A DNA stretch of 64,000 nucleotides, taken from the NCBI GenBank assembly GCA_030674185.1, contig CM060312.1:51464807-51528806 (forward strand), given 5' to 3'. Of this stretch, positions 13,264 to 25,830 are shown piece by piece. The DNA comes from Monoplex corrugatus. Lineage: Eukaryota > Mollusca > Gastropoda > Littorinimorpha > Ranellidae. The notes below the pieces were generated by a model that saw nothing but the letters and a program-made list of their open reading frames with translations, made no database searches and had not been told where the DNA came from. The position numbers and the translations under genes were made by a program. Numbering within the stretch: position 1 is the stretch's first letter; every line of letters begins with the position of its first letter.

Positions 13264-13563
13264 TTCCTTTGTGTGTAGAGTTTCAAGGTTGAATGTCAAC
13301 ATTTCTCTCTGTGTAGAGTTTCAAGGTTGAATGTCAACATTTCTTTGTGTGTAAATTTCAAGGTTGAATGTCAACATTTCTTTGTATGTAGAGTTTCAAG
13401 GTTGAATTTAAACATTTTTGTGTGTGTAGAGTTTCAAGGTTGACTGTCAACATTTCTTTGTGTGTAGAGTTTCAAGGTTGAATGTTAACATTTCTTTGTA
13501 TTTAGAGTTTTACGGTTGAATGTCAACATTTCTTTGTTTGTAGAGTTTCAAGGTGGAATGTCA
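13264..13563. repeat. ~40-bp minisatellite, eight copies
   Basis: Eight imperfect copies of a unit containing GTAGAGTTTCAAGGTTGAAT followed by GTCAACATTTCTTTGT; copies differ by 1-5 bases. Noncoding. Confidence 0.93.
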
Positions 13564-16260
13564 GAGTTATCAAAATGAGGGCTTGACTAGCCATGAAGAG
13601 ATTTTGTAAATCAAGACATAATCATTTGGTAGGGGCACAGTTTTAAAAGTTCATATTAATTATGTTGGCAGTTCTTTATATTTATCATGCTCCCTTTTTT
13701 AATAACAAAAAAATAACTCCTGCATTAGTGTAAAATGTCTGAATTTATCTTTTTCTGTTTTTCAGTAATATCTATGTGCCCGAGTTTGCAGATTGCTCAA
13801 GACGGCATCCATTCACACTTCACCATATTTATCATTGTGATGGAGGTCGGGATTATAATCTGCTCGATAAGCAGCTTCAGTAATAGTCAGGGAAAAAGAA
13901 CTATCTCAACAGCCAGCACTCAGCCCGCTGCATGTTTTTCATGTGATTATATTTCTGTACAAGAACACGTTTTTGATAATCACTCTACGCTTAAGCGCAA
14001 GTCATCTGGTAGATTTTAACGTATACACATACTCATGTGTGTATAAATGTGATATTGTTTGTGTATCTGTATTCATACATATAGTGCAATCTCTGAAGCC
14101 AATAGCCTTTTTTGCTCAACAGTATTGATGCTTGCAGTTTTGTTGTTGTTGTTGTTGTTTTTTGTTGACTTAGTCCTTCCAGCTGTTTACCATGCTTGCA
14201 CAAGTGTGATGAGCTTTACTTATTGTCTTGTGATATTCTAATTAATCTGATTTGAAAATGAAATACTCAACTCGTGATCATCAAGTATTAGTTCAAATAC
14301 CTTATAATGACATATCAGCTTGTCTTTAATGTGCAAGAGTGTTGATTTGTAGATCTGTCAGTGTCATCTTCATATTTCATGTTAATCATGTGGTCATTCA
14401 TTGTGAATTAAAGGTCCCAGTTTCCACTCAAATTTTAAAAACTTTTTTTTTATAACTTTGGTTTTTGGATCATTCCGACCATAAGAATTGGCATTGACCA
14501 TTCAGATTTGTGCTTTCAGTATTGCGCGTTATACCATTTTTTAGATCTCCACTTGTGCTTTCAGTATTGCGCGTTATAGAGGATTTCTTTTTTAGTCTAC
14601 CTTCTTAAAAAAGAAAGGACAGTAAGATTCACTTACAATATTGACATGAAAGAATGTGTGTCTGCCTGTGTGTGTGTCTGTCTGCCTGCCTGTGTGTGTG
14701 TGTGTGAGGGGGAGAGAGAGAGATGTATTGGCAAAGATTTTTCAGCTAATTGTGGACGGATTTTTACGTAATTCAGCTTATAGTTACCGTTAAATGAGTA
14801 GTCACAAATGCATAAGTATGGATCAGACTGGTGCAATAAATGTATTTTGACCAGGATGGTCCAAAATTTGAAAACATTTTCTTGAAGATATGTCCGTTTG
14901 AGGACATATATTCTAATTAGAATTAAGATAGATATATTGTGTTATAGACAAATTTATTCCTTTAAGTGTCATCAAAACTGTCCAGTTTTCTGGTCACAGT
15001 TACGCAAAATATATTTACAAGTTTTGACCTGGATTTCTCTGTCATTTATCGACAGACACGTATCAAATTTAGGCCATTTATTGGGCAAGTGAAAGGGCAT
15101 GATCTAGTGTAATTGCACTGGTTAAGAATTCAAGTCATGCTGCATGCTGTAAGAAAGTTATCACTGAAATATTCACTCGAATCAGGATTTTCAGTGTAAA
15201 CATCACATATAGACTGTTTGTAAGGTTTGACCGGCATTCTTGTTTTGTTACATGTATTTTCAACTTGTGTACTGCTTTGGGGTTGCTATTCTGTTCAGAA
15301 TTTGGGTATTCTAAACTTTGGAAAAGACCTTTTACCCTTATGAAGATTTATATATAAATGGGGGAGATAGTTAGGAGATAGACATTTAGAAGACGTCCAA
15401 AGTTACTTCTCTCTTTTTATGATTTTTTTTAATCTGTCATCTCATAACACATTTCTAGTTAAGTCATTTTGCTCGACATCTTTATTTCAGAAGAATTTTG
15501 TGACTTTTTCTTTTGAGTGTGGCTTTTTTTGTTCTTTTGAACATGAGTCACTTGATGTTATGATCTTTCAGGAACACCAAATGGGGTTGTTTTATAAATC
15601 TGTGTGCTGTTTGATGTTTTCTGCAGATTGTCACACTACATTGCTTATGCTTGTTTGTCCAGCAAGTCCAATGCCATAGAATTTTACATTTAATAAACCT
15701 TTTTGAAAATGAATTCATGTTCTGTCTGACAATGTTTTCATCACCGACTCCGTCTATACAAAAAGTTTGTGACATTACATGTACTCACTCTCTCTCTCTC
15801 TCACACACACACATACACACACACACGCACACACACACACACACACACATACACAAACAGAGTCATTGAAAGAGCATTATAAACATTCCTAGTCTGTTAG
15901 AAGTGTAATAATATGATAAAATCACTCAAAGGTTTTCCCATAACCTAAGCAGTTGGTGAGGGAACTATTAGATGCTGGAACTTTTGGTGGGAGGACAGCA
16001 TTAACGGAATCACAACCCCATGGCATTGTCATCACCACTCTCATCTGCATATATGAAAAATGACTGAGATCACAAGTCATAAATGATAAGCTGGTAAAAA
16101 TTTCTGTTGAGAAACAGCTGAGAAATTTTTGAAAAAAAATAAGCTTTTGTCTTTGTTTTTATTTTGATTTAGTGTTCCAAGTTTTTCTTGCATATTGCGT
16201 ATGTATGTTCTTTTGCACAGTCATGTATATTATGGCAAAGTCTGTATGCTCCATCTTTGG
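13564..16260. other. Noncoding stretch, nothing recognisable
   Basis: AT-rich sequence with a small (CT)n(CA)n microsatellite at 15788-15852. A 30-bp direct duplication near 14505/14550 contains TGTGCTTTCAGTATTGCGCG. No exon or RNA gene supported. Confidence 0.55.
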
Positions 16261-16261
16261 T

Positions 16262-16460
16262 GGTCATGCACACCGGGTGTTTTCATGTTTCTATATGCCA
16301 CCAGGCATCGACATGACTTAATGTGCATATCTGATATTTTGCATGCATGAATACACTCGAGGGGTTTTAAGCACTAGCAAGTCTACACATGTGTTGAGCT
16401 GGGAGAATGGAAAAATTAGCACCTTTACCTACCAGACAGGGAGTACTCAGTCTGAATGGA
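16262..16460 (-). mobile_element. SINE-like repeat fragment (family of 30.1 and 42.8 kb)
   Basis: Shares with the 42.8 kb copy, in the same order, a GGGTGTTTTC block, a CCATGAGGCAC-like block, GCATATCTGATAT and the ACCTTTACCTACCAG block near its right end. Diverged and partial. Confidence 0.5.
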
Positions 16461-17427
16461 AGTCCAACATCTTACAAGTTGACCATCACACCCATCTTGT
16501 CTCTCATGATACACACACAGACACACACACATGTACTGTATTGTACTATACTCATTGTATTTATTTTCCTCATGAAGACATTTTTGAAGATTGTATTAAG
16601 AGAGTTTTTCAATTTGAAAGACAGATCATGCGTAAATGTACACTGAAGGACAGTCCTGGACATATCCTACTTGACAAATGGTGCAAAAACCCCCATAAAA
16701 GCTTGCACACATACAATGAAAATTGCTTACAAATATTCATGGCGACAGAATACCGGACAGCAAAACATGTACGCAGTAAACAAAAGCTGCACACATTTGC
16801 AGGTCTATATATACACGATGCACGCATGCACATCCACAGTCACACACACACACACACATAAGCAAAACACATCCATCGCAAAACCTGGAAATTTTTCTCC
16901 AATAAAGGTATATAGATTTCCAAATTATTGACATTCACTATGTTCTGGGATCAATTATCACACTACAAAAGAAATACAAATCCACCAGAAAGATGTACTA
17001 TTCAGTTTCATGTAAAATACTGGTAGACATTTGAACCTTCCACCTCAAACCATCCAAACATGCATGCTCACATGGATCATCAGTATATGCATCCAACACA
17101 TGTCATGACTGACAACACAACCATGTCATGTGAAGGAACAATTGTTTACAACATGTCTGCAATAAAAATGTACTTTACGAATGACAGCCAGTCAAGTCCA
17201 TCATAGCCAATCTGTATATGCAAAAAAATTGAAAAGCAAGTCCTTCACCTGTATCTTCATCTCCCAAATTTGATATGGTAAATGTCTCATAATCTTGAGG
17301 TTGCAGTGAGTGAGGTGGTAAAGACTTAAACTTTTCTCCTTTAATGCTTTACTTACCTAAATCCTGACATGGATCAGACTCACATGTGCAGCTGGATTAT
17401 ACAGCAGAAGCTCTACCTCCACTGCCA

Positions 17428-17677
17428 ATTCACGGCGCACAAATCCGAGATACTTTAGTTGGCCACTTTCTGCCGGCTATTAATAGCGTGCCCCTTCCCT
17501 TCCACTCCCCACACCCTTTTCACCCGTCCCTTTATCACTAGTGTGGGAGCACAAAAACACGCTACACTGACGGATTTTGGTCGACCCTGCCTGGCTAAAA
17601 ATAGTACACGCAGGCGACGCCAGATCGCAACTAAAGGGTGGCAGAATGGCTGGGAAAATGCAGCCGTGAATTAGGCA
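17428..17677. repeat. CG-rich ~245-bp segment with short inverted ends
   Basis: Begins CCAATTCACGGCG and ends CAGCCGTGAATTAGG, so AATTCACGGC is inverted at both ends. It is richer in CG than its surroundings. Possibly a small non-autonomous DNA element; also possibly a fragment of a tRNA-type SINE, because GGGTGGCAGAATGG near its right end recurs at 32.74 kb. Confidence 0.35.
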
Positions 17678-18559
17678 TATTCAATACAGATGTAGAAAAA
17701 TGGCTCTGTCACAAAACAACATGAATGCAAAACACAGCAGTTCAATGATCACTTACATTCCAACAATCAGCACATTTTAAATTCACAGCATATGTTCACG
17801 AGGAAGGACAGTTGGCATTTTGGAACACATGGAAGATGACACTTCCAATTTTCTATTGCACATCCAAACATATACCAGTAAGTCTATTTGAATGTTGATT
17901 ACCATCAATTATAACACAATAATCAACTATCTGAACTCTTTCACAGAGAATATATTATCAATACAACTGAAACATATAAAACCACAAAAAAATTATGTGC
18001 AAGTACATGGAACAGCTGGATCTCCCATCTACCATTTTCCAAATTCCAACCGGAACCCATCACAGAAAGAGAAAGATCATGCAGCAGCCACCGCCATATA
18101 CTAAAAGCCTGTCACAGAGCGACAGACACTAATGGAAGCATTTAGAAAATTCTGAGTAACTGACACTACCACAAATCATTTAACATTCTAAAATCCCATC
18201 TTGTCCATCCCAAAGACAAATTCCCTGAAAACTAAAAATACTCAGATGTTTATATTGTGGCTGTGTCATAGTATGAATGTGACCACAAACACAGTGGAGA
18301 AACAAACCAAGCACTGGGTATCTGAACGAAACACACACACACACACACACACGCGCGCACACACACACAAACACTGGCATGCCATCCTTGACAGCAATGG
18401 GGGCATATTGCAGATATTGGCACACAGTTCATGGGACAATGTAAAATGTCTAGCCCAGAGAGGCTATCAGCTCCAAGAGAAAGAGTTGCAGCTTGTGAAG
18501 AAGAACCCATTGGTTATTGGAGGATGGGAGCTGTGCAAACGGAGGATTGTTATTGTAGT

Positions 18560-19628
18560 TTAACTCACTCGGTAAGGAGAGTTTTTCCCCTTGCGTTTCC
18601 CCAGGGACGGCCCATTTTGAAGGGTTTGGGAAAAAATCACAAAAAATACAAAACATAAAAGAACAAAATGAAACTTTCAGATCTGAATATTTACATGCTG
18701 GGTTAGTTCATGCCAAAATGGGTTAGTTCATGCCAAAATACTGAAGTTCTTCCTTGAATATTTCTTCGTCATGTGCCATGTTGAAAATACCCCAAATTTT
18801 GTGGTCAGGATCACTGTACAGTCTCACACTCTGATCAGCTCCATGAACACACAGTCAAAGGTGAGAAGGTCAGGAGAAGTGCTCATTCTGCATGCCACTC
18901 AGTTCTTTTATGCCTTCTGTTATGACAATGGAATTTAGAAAGTCTTCTGTCACAAACTGATTCAAGAAATCAAAGGGGGCGTGGCACTGAACTGGGACAT
19001 GCAGGCCACAAGAGCCAGAGAACAGAGGCAAAGTGGGAGAAAAACTAAAATCTTCGTGGTAGTCATGCATAGGAAAGTGAATGAAACCTCCATCAGACAT
19101 GTGTTTGACCCGCTGACCGCTCGCCTCTCGTGACGTGTACGCCCACCTCCCTCCCTTCTTCACTGTCGTCTGAAACTGGGTCACTGTCAGTTCCTCCTTG
19201 CTGGCAGCTTCCATCACTTGATACACTTTCATCATTATCTTCATCATACTCCTCGATGTCCAATCCTTCAGTCTGAAGCACTGCAATCACTTCAGCAGCA
19301 GTAAAATGCCGCCGTCACGATCTACTTTGTTCGAAAACTCGTACTCGCCTGCGACGCCATTTTCGATACGAATGCAGATTAGCCATTCGTGTAGGGTACC
19401 GAAGTCAATCGTTTCCAGACGAGTGTATGGCTACGGAATCTCACGAAGTAACTTTCCCTTTGACCCTTGACATGTTTGCAGTGACCAGTATGGCTATGGT
19501 AGGCATGCAGGATCTAAAGGGGAGCGTCTAAAAAATTTTAATTATCGAAACCGCTATCGCGTTCCGTCGTACAGAACCGTGCCTTTTCTCACGACCGCTA
19601 TAGCATTCCGTCGTACCGAGTGAGTTAA
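18560..19628. mobile_element. Internally deleted piggyBac-type transposon
   Basis: TTAA target duplications at 18560-18563 and 19625-19628 flank matching inverted ends, CTCACTCGGTA and TACCGAGTGAG. Just inside the right end are two direct copies of a CCGCTAT(A/C)GC(A/G)TTCCGTCGTAC motif, fitting subterminal repeats. At about 1.07 kb it is far shorter than an autonomous piggyBac (usually 2.5 kb or more), and the enclosed transposase is only an N-terminal piece. Confidence 0.85.
18870..19360 (-). pseudogene. piggyBac transposase, N-terminal remnant, frameshifted
   Basis: Starting at an ATG at 19358-19360 (MASQASTS...), the minus strand passes through two frames. One carries an acidic N-terminal region (EVIAVLQTEGLDIEEYDEDN) typical of piggyBac-derived transposases. 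The other carries PFDFLNQFVTEDFLNSIV, matching the start of the DDE_Tnp_1_7 domain (P...F..FF.de....iv.eTN). At least one frameshift separates them. The catalytic Asp-containing part and the C-terminal cysteine-rich region are missing, so it cannot be active. Confidence 0.75.
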
Positions 19629-19629
19629 A

Positions 19630-20760
19630 GCCCAGCTGACAGTGTACAGCCATATCTGGGCTATAACCAGTTCAAAACATACACAATACTTTAACAGGAA
19701 AAAAAAAGAAAAAGAAAATTAAGTATACATATCAATGCATTTGCGCACATAATCCAAGGAGACACCCCTGTCACTGACCACTCCCAACTTACCGCACATG
19801 TTTAAAAAACATGCCCAAATACAAATTTAAACATAACTAAGAACACGAACGCATATTATTTACAAGACAAGACAGGCGCAAATTTTCGGCCAACTGGCCA
19901 TTGTCAAGTGTAAGATTACAAACAAACAAACACCAGATACAAAAATTATGAGAAAAAGACTGAAACTTCCCTGCTGCTGTGTCCAACTGAGAAAATTGGA
20001 CACAGCAGCAGGGAAGTTTCAGTCTTTTTCTCATAATTTTTGTATCTGGTGTTTGTTTGTCAATTGGACACAGCAGCAGGGAAGTTTCAGTCTTTTTCTC
20101 ATAATTTTTGTATCTGGTGTTTGTTTGTCAATTGGACACAGCAGCAGGGAAGTTTCAGTCTTTTTCTCATAATTTTTGTATCTGGTGTTTGTTTGTCAAT
20201 TGGACACAGCAGCAGGGAAGTTTCAGTCTTTTTCTCATAATTTTTGTATCTGGTGTTTGTTTGTCAATTGGACACAGCAGCAGGGAAGTTTGTCTTTTTC
20301 TCATAATTTTTGTATCTGGTGTTTGTTTATCAATTGACACAGCAGCAGGGAAGTTTCAGTCTTTATCTCATAATTTTTGTATCTGGTGTTTGTTTGTTTG
20401 TAATCTTACACTTGAAAAAGGCCAGTTGGCCGAAAATTTGCGCCTGTCTTGTCTTGTTGTATTAAATACGTGTTCTTATTCTTTTTTTGTGGTTTTTCTG
20501 GTTCCTGTTTGCTTGTACGCAGGCAGTCACACTTGTTTTGGACAACTAAAGGTCACTAAAACATATATAAAAACTGACCCAAATAACCTAAAATTGCTTC
20601 CGCACATCCCACATCCCTAGAGCCAAAAATGAACTAATCACATGTACCCAATTATCAATCCTAAGAGAAAGTACGTAAGACTTTATCAAACACATACAGG
20701 TGAACAAACCAGCAAGGCATAAAATGATAGGAAGAAATGACAGAAAGCAAAGAAGAAACA
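19630..20760. repeat. Dispersed repeat interrupted by a fold-back element
   Basis: The flanks at 19640-19850 and 20530-20760 match the repeat at 41.09-41.46 kb in order (for example AAGAAAATTAAGTA.ACATAT, CATAACTAAG.ACAC and CCCAATTATCAATCCTAAGA). In the 41-kb copy these two parts are contiguous, so the fold-back structure at 19.84-20.48 kb is a later insertion. Confidence 0.7.
19839..20477. mobile_element. Fold-back element: inverted arms enclosing six 68-bp tandem units
   Basis: The left arm (core 19861-19990) is the reverse complement of the right arm (core about 20330-20457), including a perfect stretch over GGCCAACTGGCC and GCGCAAATTTTCGG. Between and partly within the arms, a 68-bp unit starting TTGGACACAGCAGCAGGGAA is repeated at 19996, 20064, 20132, 20200, 20268 and 20334, with almost no divergence in the first five. 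There is no coding capacity; open frames across it are translations of the repeat. Confidence 0.85.
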
Positions 20761-20769
20761 AAGAAATAG

Positions 20770-21915
20770 ACAGAAACAAGGAAATTTATAGCACAGTATT
20801 TCCAGAAGATGGGGATACTATTTATACTAAGAGCCCCCGGCATCCCCACAAGGGGAAATAGGGGATGGAGCTTTCAGATATCTGTCAATCTATATTTATA
20901 ATGCATGTTAGGAGACATGAGTTTCCCAAATTAGACACTGCTAAGTCAATAAGAAGGCTTAATGGGATAAGACTGAAAGCTTTCTGACGACAACTAGCCT
21001 AAAAGAGTAAATGACAGTATCAAAAAACAACCTGCATGCTTCAATTTACTTCACAGCAAAGCCCTCTTCCATGACTGTACCAGATTTCATAAAATACTAA
21101 CAAAAACAACAATCATATTTCATGGTAACATCTGCTATCAGGAAAATGTTACAGCTGTTGATGAGTCAGCCTTTGGAATCTCCCATGTGCGACTGTTACT
21201 TGCTAAGCTCAAAAGGCAAGTTGACACCTGCACACACAGCCACAATATTCACAAGTTATCTCCTGTTTGACCAAGTGAATTCATGAAACTATACTTTTTT
21301 CTTTCAAGTAGTAGACAGAATGCTACAGAGCAAGAGATGAAAGCTTGTGGGGGTGTATCATTTTACTGAAATATCTTTCAATTACACCATCACTTTTTTC
21401 TTTTTTGTATTATTCAAACTTTTTTGAAGGATCATTGCAGGTAGGCAGATTTCTTTCATGCTCCCTGCCCCTTTTTCTATGCCATCTTAATGGCCACAAA
21501 AGCTGGCAGTTTTTACAATGCAGTGATGATAATGGTGATAAGGATGATCCCATGATGCTAAGGAGTTCCATCTAAGACTGAGACTGTGTGACAGGGCTGT
21601 GCTCTACGCTTATTATCATAATATATCAAGGCGTCAACCAGACCCGAGAGACACACATCTGTGGAGCTGGTCAACACATTTGATCAACACCCTCAATGAT
21701 GCATCTGTGAAGTGGATGAGACTTGACTGAGCTGTCCCATCTGGACAGGAGCCAGTTTGAGCTGAAAAATTCTACAATGATTTTTTGGATACACCATCAT
21801 CCTTACTAACTTGCTCTACACCAAAGACAAATGTGTTTCTATAATTGTTTACTATTTAACTCTAAGAAATATACTACTATTTTTGCAGCCTATTCAAATA
21901 AGTAAAGAGTCAACA
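20770..21915. other. Noncoding stretch, nothing recognisable
   Basis: Mixed-composition DNA without a supported exon, RNA gene or repeat array on either strand. Confidence 0.5.
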
Positions 21916-21918
21916 ACA

Positions 21919-23920
21919 CTGGGTCCAGGCTGGAACCTGCTGATGTCCTGAAAAGGGCACCTGCGACGGTGAGTCAACAACACCTGCCAATTCATCCTTC
22001 CTCACTGTCAGCAGAAAATCAGTATTGAAAAATAAACATGCATGAATAAGGGTCTCTAAATATTACCGACATGGAATCTACCTATCATAACATGCAATAT
22101 TACTTTGGTAATAAGTTATCGGTCACTATACACAACACGGGGATTTTTTTCTCAAATCCTATTTCAAAAACATTCTATCCAAGCTAGCTTAATTCTCAGT
22201 CTTGGCCAGAATTTCAGTTGGGAGTGACGTCCATGGGCAACACTCCGGTACAGCCAGTCAGCGCCCTTCCCACCTTGTACTTGTCTGTAAAGAGACAAAT
22301 TACATTCCTCAAGACTTCTAGTTTGAAGGCCAATAGGGCTCTGCAAACTGCCTCCAACTCTAGAACACCGATGTGCCAGCTGAATTCCTCATCAGTCCAT
22401 TTTTTGTGCTTGCCGTATGGTGGTTTATTCCTCTTCAGTCCACTGGCCTGCCATATGATGGCTTTCCATGTGAGCTCCCCAGTCCCCCATTAAGGAGTCC
22501 CTGTACAGAAAAACCTTGTGGGTAGGTACTGAAATTGAGAATCCAGCCACCAGTGGAGCCATGTTCGTTCATGTGGATGTGGCACTCTGAAACCATTGGC
22601 CCATGATCAGCATGACATCCTAGAGCTGATGAGCCTGGACCTAGCGTTCCCTGAGCGACCATTGGAGAAAGGGGGCTATTCTGGGCACATCCCAAAGAGA
22701 TGATGGGAGCCAGATATTCTATAATGCCTACATGGGAGCTGATGGATCTCCTTGATGCTCTCTTTGATTGTCACAGGTGAGACAGAAGGGAGGTTAGCTT
22801 ATCTCTGCAGGTAAATGTAGGCGAACAAGCATAAACACAGTCTTGAATCTCATCCCTAGGAAGCTGAAGGACTGGATAGAGGAATGTCCATTTCATGCAC
22901 TTTGTGATAATTTTGAGATAGGAACAGCCATCCATGACTATCTGGGTGTGACACTTGCAAACGGTTTCTGACTCGGCCAGGATCAGACATTCATGACGGG
23001 CAAAGTTCCTGGTGTATCATCTGGGCTGAGGGAGGAAGGGGTTGCAGGTACCCAGACAGGGTAAGTCATTGGGGGTGTAGCTTATTGAGCTCCCCCTGGG
23101 AAGTTACTGGTGTCTGACATGGGCAGATCTTTAGGTCTGTGCTGATAAACGGGGCCTCTTGAAATGTTGATCAAAAGGACTGGGTCCAGGCTGGAACCTG
23201 CTAGTGTCCTGAAAAGGGCACTTGCAACTGTGAGTCAACCCTCTTCGAAAGGAAAATGAGGGGTCTTCCAGAGCAGCAGAGTTCCTTCTGAGAGCAGCTG
23301 TCCTATTTGGGAAGAGGTGAACGCATTGCCTGAAGAGGGAGTCTGGCAGAGGTGGAATGGAAAGAAAGCCTTATGGTCCTCAGTTGGCAATCTGGAGGAT
23401 CTCAGCAGTGCGTCCCACCTCACCAGGACAGCGTTGAAGCAGTTTGGCTTTAAAATCCATGGTACAGGACAGTGCATCAACAATGTTGTGCCCATAAGCA
23501 GAACTTGGTTTGTGGTCCTGGTTATATTGAGATCCTTGTTTCTAGGGAGCTTCCATACTACCCCTCTAAGGGATACTGAGAGAAGACTCCACAGTCTGCA
23601 TATTCCATTCCCTTTCACGGGGATCAGGGTAACCCTTACCAAAAAGTAAATACCCAGACAGCATGAACAACAAAGACTGCCAAGACAGAGCAAAAATCTG
23701 AGGCATCTGCACAGGAGTAGAGCAAGGCCAGGATATGAAACAAAGGAAGCTGACTGGAGGCTTGCAAAGCGGGAGGGTTGCTGACTGGCTGTACCAGAAC
23801 AAGGCCCAGGAGCATCACTCCAACTGAAATTCTGGCCAAGACACAGAACTGAGTAGCTGGGATTGAACAAGAAACAGTAATTGTGAACAAAATTAACATT
23901 TCTTTCAGAACTACCCAATC
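21919..23920 (-). mobile_element. DIRS-like retrotransposon relic (RT / RNase H region)
   Basis: On the minus strand, broken frames give a DIRS-style RT/RNase H series. A YLGM-like FLGMRFK segment lies near 22.85 kb. A GDWGAHMESHHMAGQW segment near 22.45-22.5 kb matches the DIRS motif following the DASL.GWGAH box. A WHIGVLELEAVCRALLAF segment lies near 22.3-22.4 kb. Many stops and shifts are present. A ~60-bp direct repeat (TGGGTCCAGGCTGGAACCTG...) recurs at 21919 and 23179, and a ~64-bp inverted pair lies at 22199-22262 and 23770-23834. Repeated and inverted internal segments are a known DIRS trait, but deletion and rearrangement could also explain them. Gypsy-like origin is the main alternative. 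Confidence 0.55.
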
Positions 23921-23947
23921 CTAATATGCAATTTCTTATTTTTCTTA

Positions 23948-24050
23948 TTAGTCATCAAATAAAATACTCACCTGTTGCACTTTGAATGCACACACTTGAT
24001 CCTTATATTTTCCAAACATTGTCATTGCTGCCCATAATCTTTCAAAGGCC
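23948..24050 (-). CDS. RPP14: RPP14 terminal coding exon
   Basis: Acceptor TTGGTTCAG; encodes GAFERLWAAMTMFGKYKDQ, then VCAFKVQQ, then VSILFDD and TAA. A perfect-looking donor (CAG|GTGAGT) lies at 23971 within this reading. Direct read-through is preferred because the VS following the Gln lines up with the VS in human Rpp14. Splicing to an unseen last exon remains possible. Confidence 0.75.
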
Positions 24051-24103
24051 CTGAACCAATGAAAAAAATCAAACATTATTTCAATGACTGTGTGTGTGTG
24101 AGT

Positions 24104-24180
<77 letters not shown>

Positions 24181-25765
24181 GTGTGTGTGTGTGTGTGTGC
24201 GCGTGCGTGTGTGCGCGCGCGTGTGTTGTGCATGCATGTGTGTGTGTGTATACAACTACTGCCAAGTATGCTTCTCATTAACATGAATAAATAAGCAAAG
24301 AGAGAACACACATATGCACACATAACATAAACAAACAAACAAAACAAAGCTTATAGCTGGTCTCCTGTGCATTACAAAAGGTAATATTTAACTTCGATGT
24401 ACTAAGTTTTGATGTAAGTGTAATCAACAAGTATTCCCATCAACATCATCTCATCTGTTTTTGTAACAATCCATTAATCATATACATTTGTTTCTTTCCT
24501 GAACAGCGCTGAACAACTGTAATGCCTTTATTTTCTGTCTTTCGGTCTTTTTACAAAAGGGAGATTATTTCACACAGATTGAAGAGATCTGTATGTGTGT
24601 CTTCATCTGTCTGTCAAAAATATATGGATATAAGTTTCTCAGCTCTTTTTTTGAGGATCTTTTTGAATTTTGATCAAAAGTGTGGATTATTGTGGAGTCA
24701 GGGCAGGACAACTTCGGAAGGTAAAGAACCAGGGTCCAGGTCACACAAACTAAAGAGTACCTAAAATCAACATTTTTCATGGATGGTGTAATAGCAGTAC
24801 TTTCTCTGGCACCTCTTACAATATTTCAATTATATTTTCACAGTTATAACAATCAATCACACTGTTTTCGCACACTGCTGTAATAGTCAATCACTTGTTT
24901 CTGTTGCATCTCAAGTCTACATCTGGGCATTCTTCAAAGGAGGTCAAAGTGGATGACATACAAAATTGTATGTTCAAATGTATATTCACAATCATACAGA
25001 CGGTATGCAACAACCATAGCTAGGAATCTACTTTCCGTATAAGCTTATGAACGAAAGATGTTAACCAAGATTTCATCAATTTTTCTTCAATGTGTGTTTA
25101 CTGATGTGCAACAGCACCTCGCAGCCAGGTGCATACCATCAAAATTCATAAAAATGTGGCTCTGAGTGTTTCCCATTTCCTACAGGAGCTTAGCTCAACA
25201 TACTGATACTGTGACAGACATACACAACAGAAGGACCAATGGAGCTCAACGCCACATGATCCCTTCCCATGCAGCTTTTGCAGAAGAACATGTATCTCCA
25301 GGATAGATACTGTATCCCATATGAAGACCAATACCAAGTGATAAAGGACCAGTATACCCCACTCCTCTATTGAATCTACAGGAAATTGCATGCTCACGCA
25401 TACCCCCCCCCCCTCCCCTGCATTCCCCCATATGTGCACAAGTATTCAATCATATCTGTTCTATCACACATACATTCTCCCAATGAATTTCCTAATGAAA
25501 GTAGTTTTACACATAGCATCAAATGACATCTTAGTTAGATACTCCATTTAACTTTTTTCAAATAAGCTAACAGAACAAGACTGACTATTAAAAGCATATG
25601 CATGCCTTTTGTTGTTAACTGGTTTTTAACGTAATTCAAAAGACCCACACTGTTTTCCCTTCCCCCTTCAACACACTCAATCTATCCGAGTCCAACTTAC
25701 CCACTAATTTATAAACCACCCCTCTCCCAACTACAACCACCATTCTCTTAACACACAAAGTTCTA

Positions 25766-25830
<65 letters not shown>

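Noticed and set aside
20040..20620. Open frames with repeated CIWCLFV.NWTQQ-type peptides
   Set aside because: Translation of the 68-bp tandem unit, which is noncoding and palindromic with the flanking arm.
23235..23918. 227-codon minus frame just after RPP14
   Set aside because: No domain or splice support; overlaps the DIRS-like relic and shares its inverted repeat with 22.2 kb, so it is element DNA.
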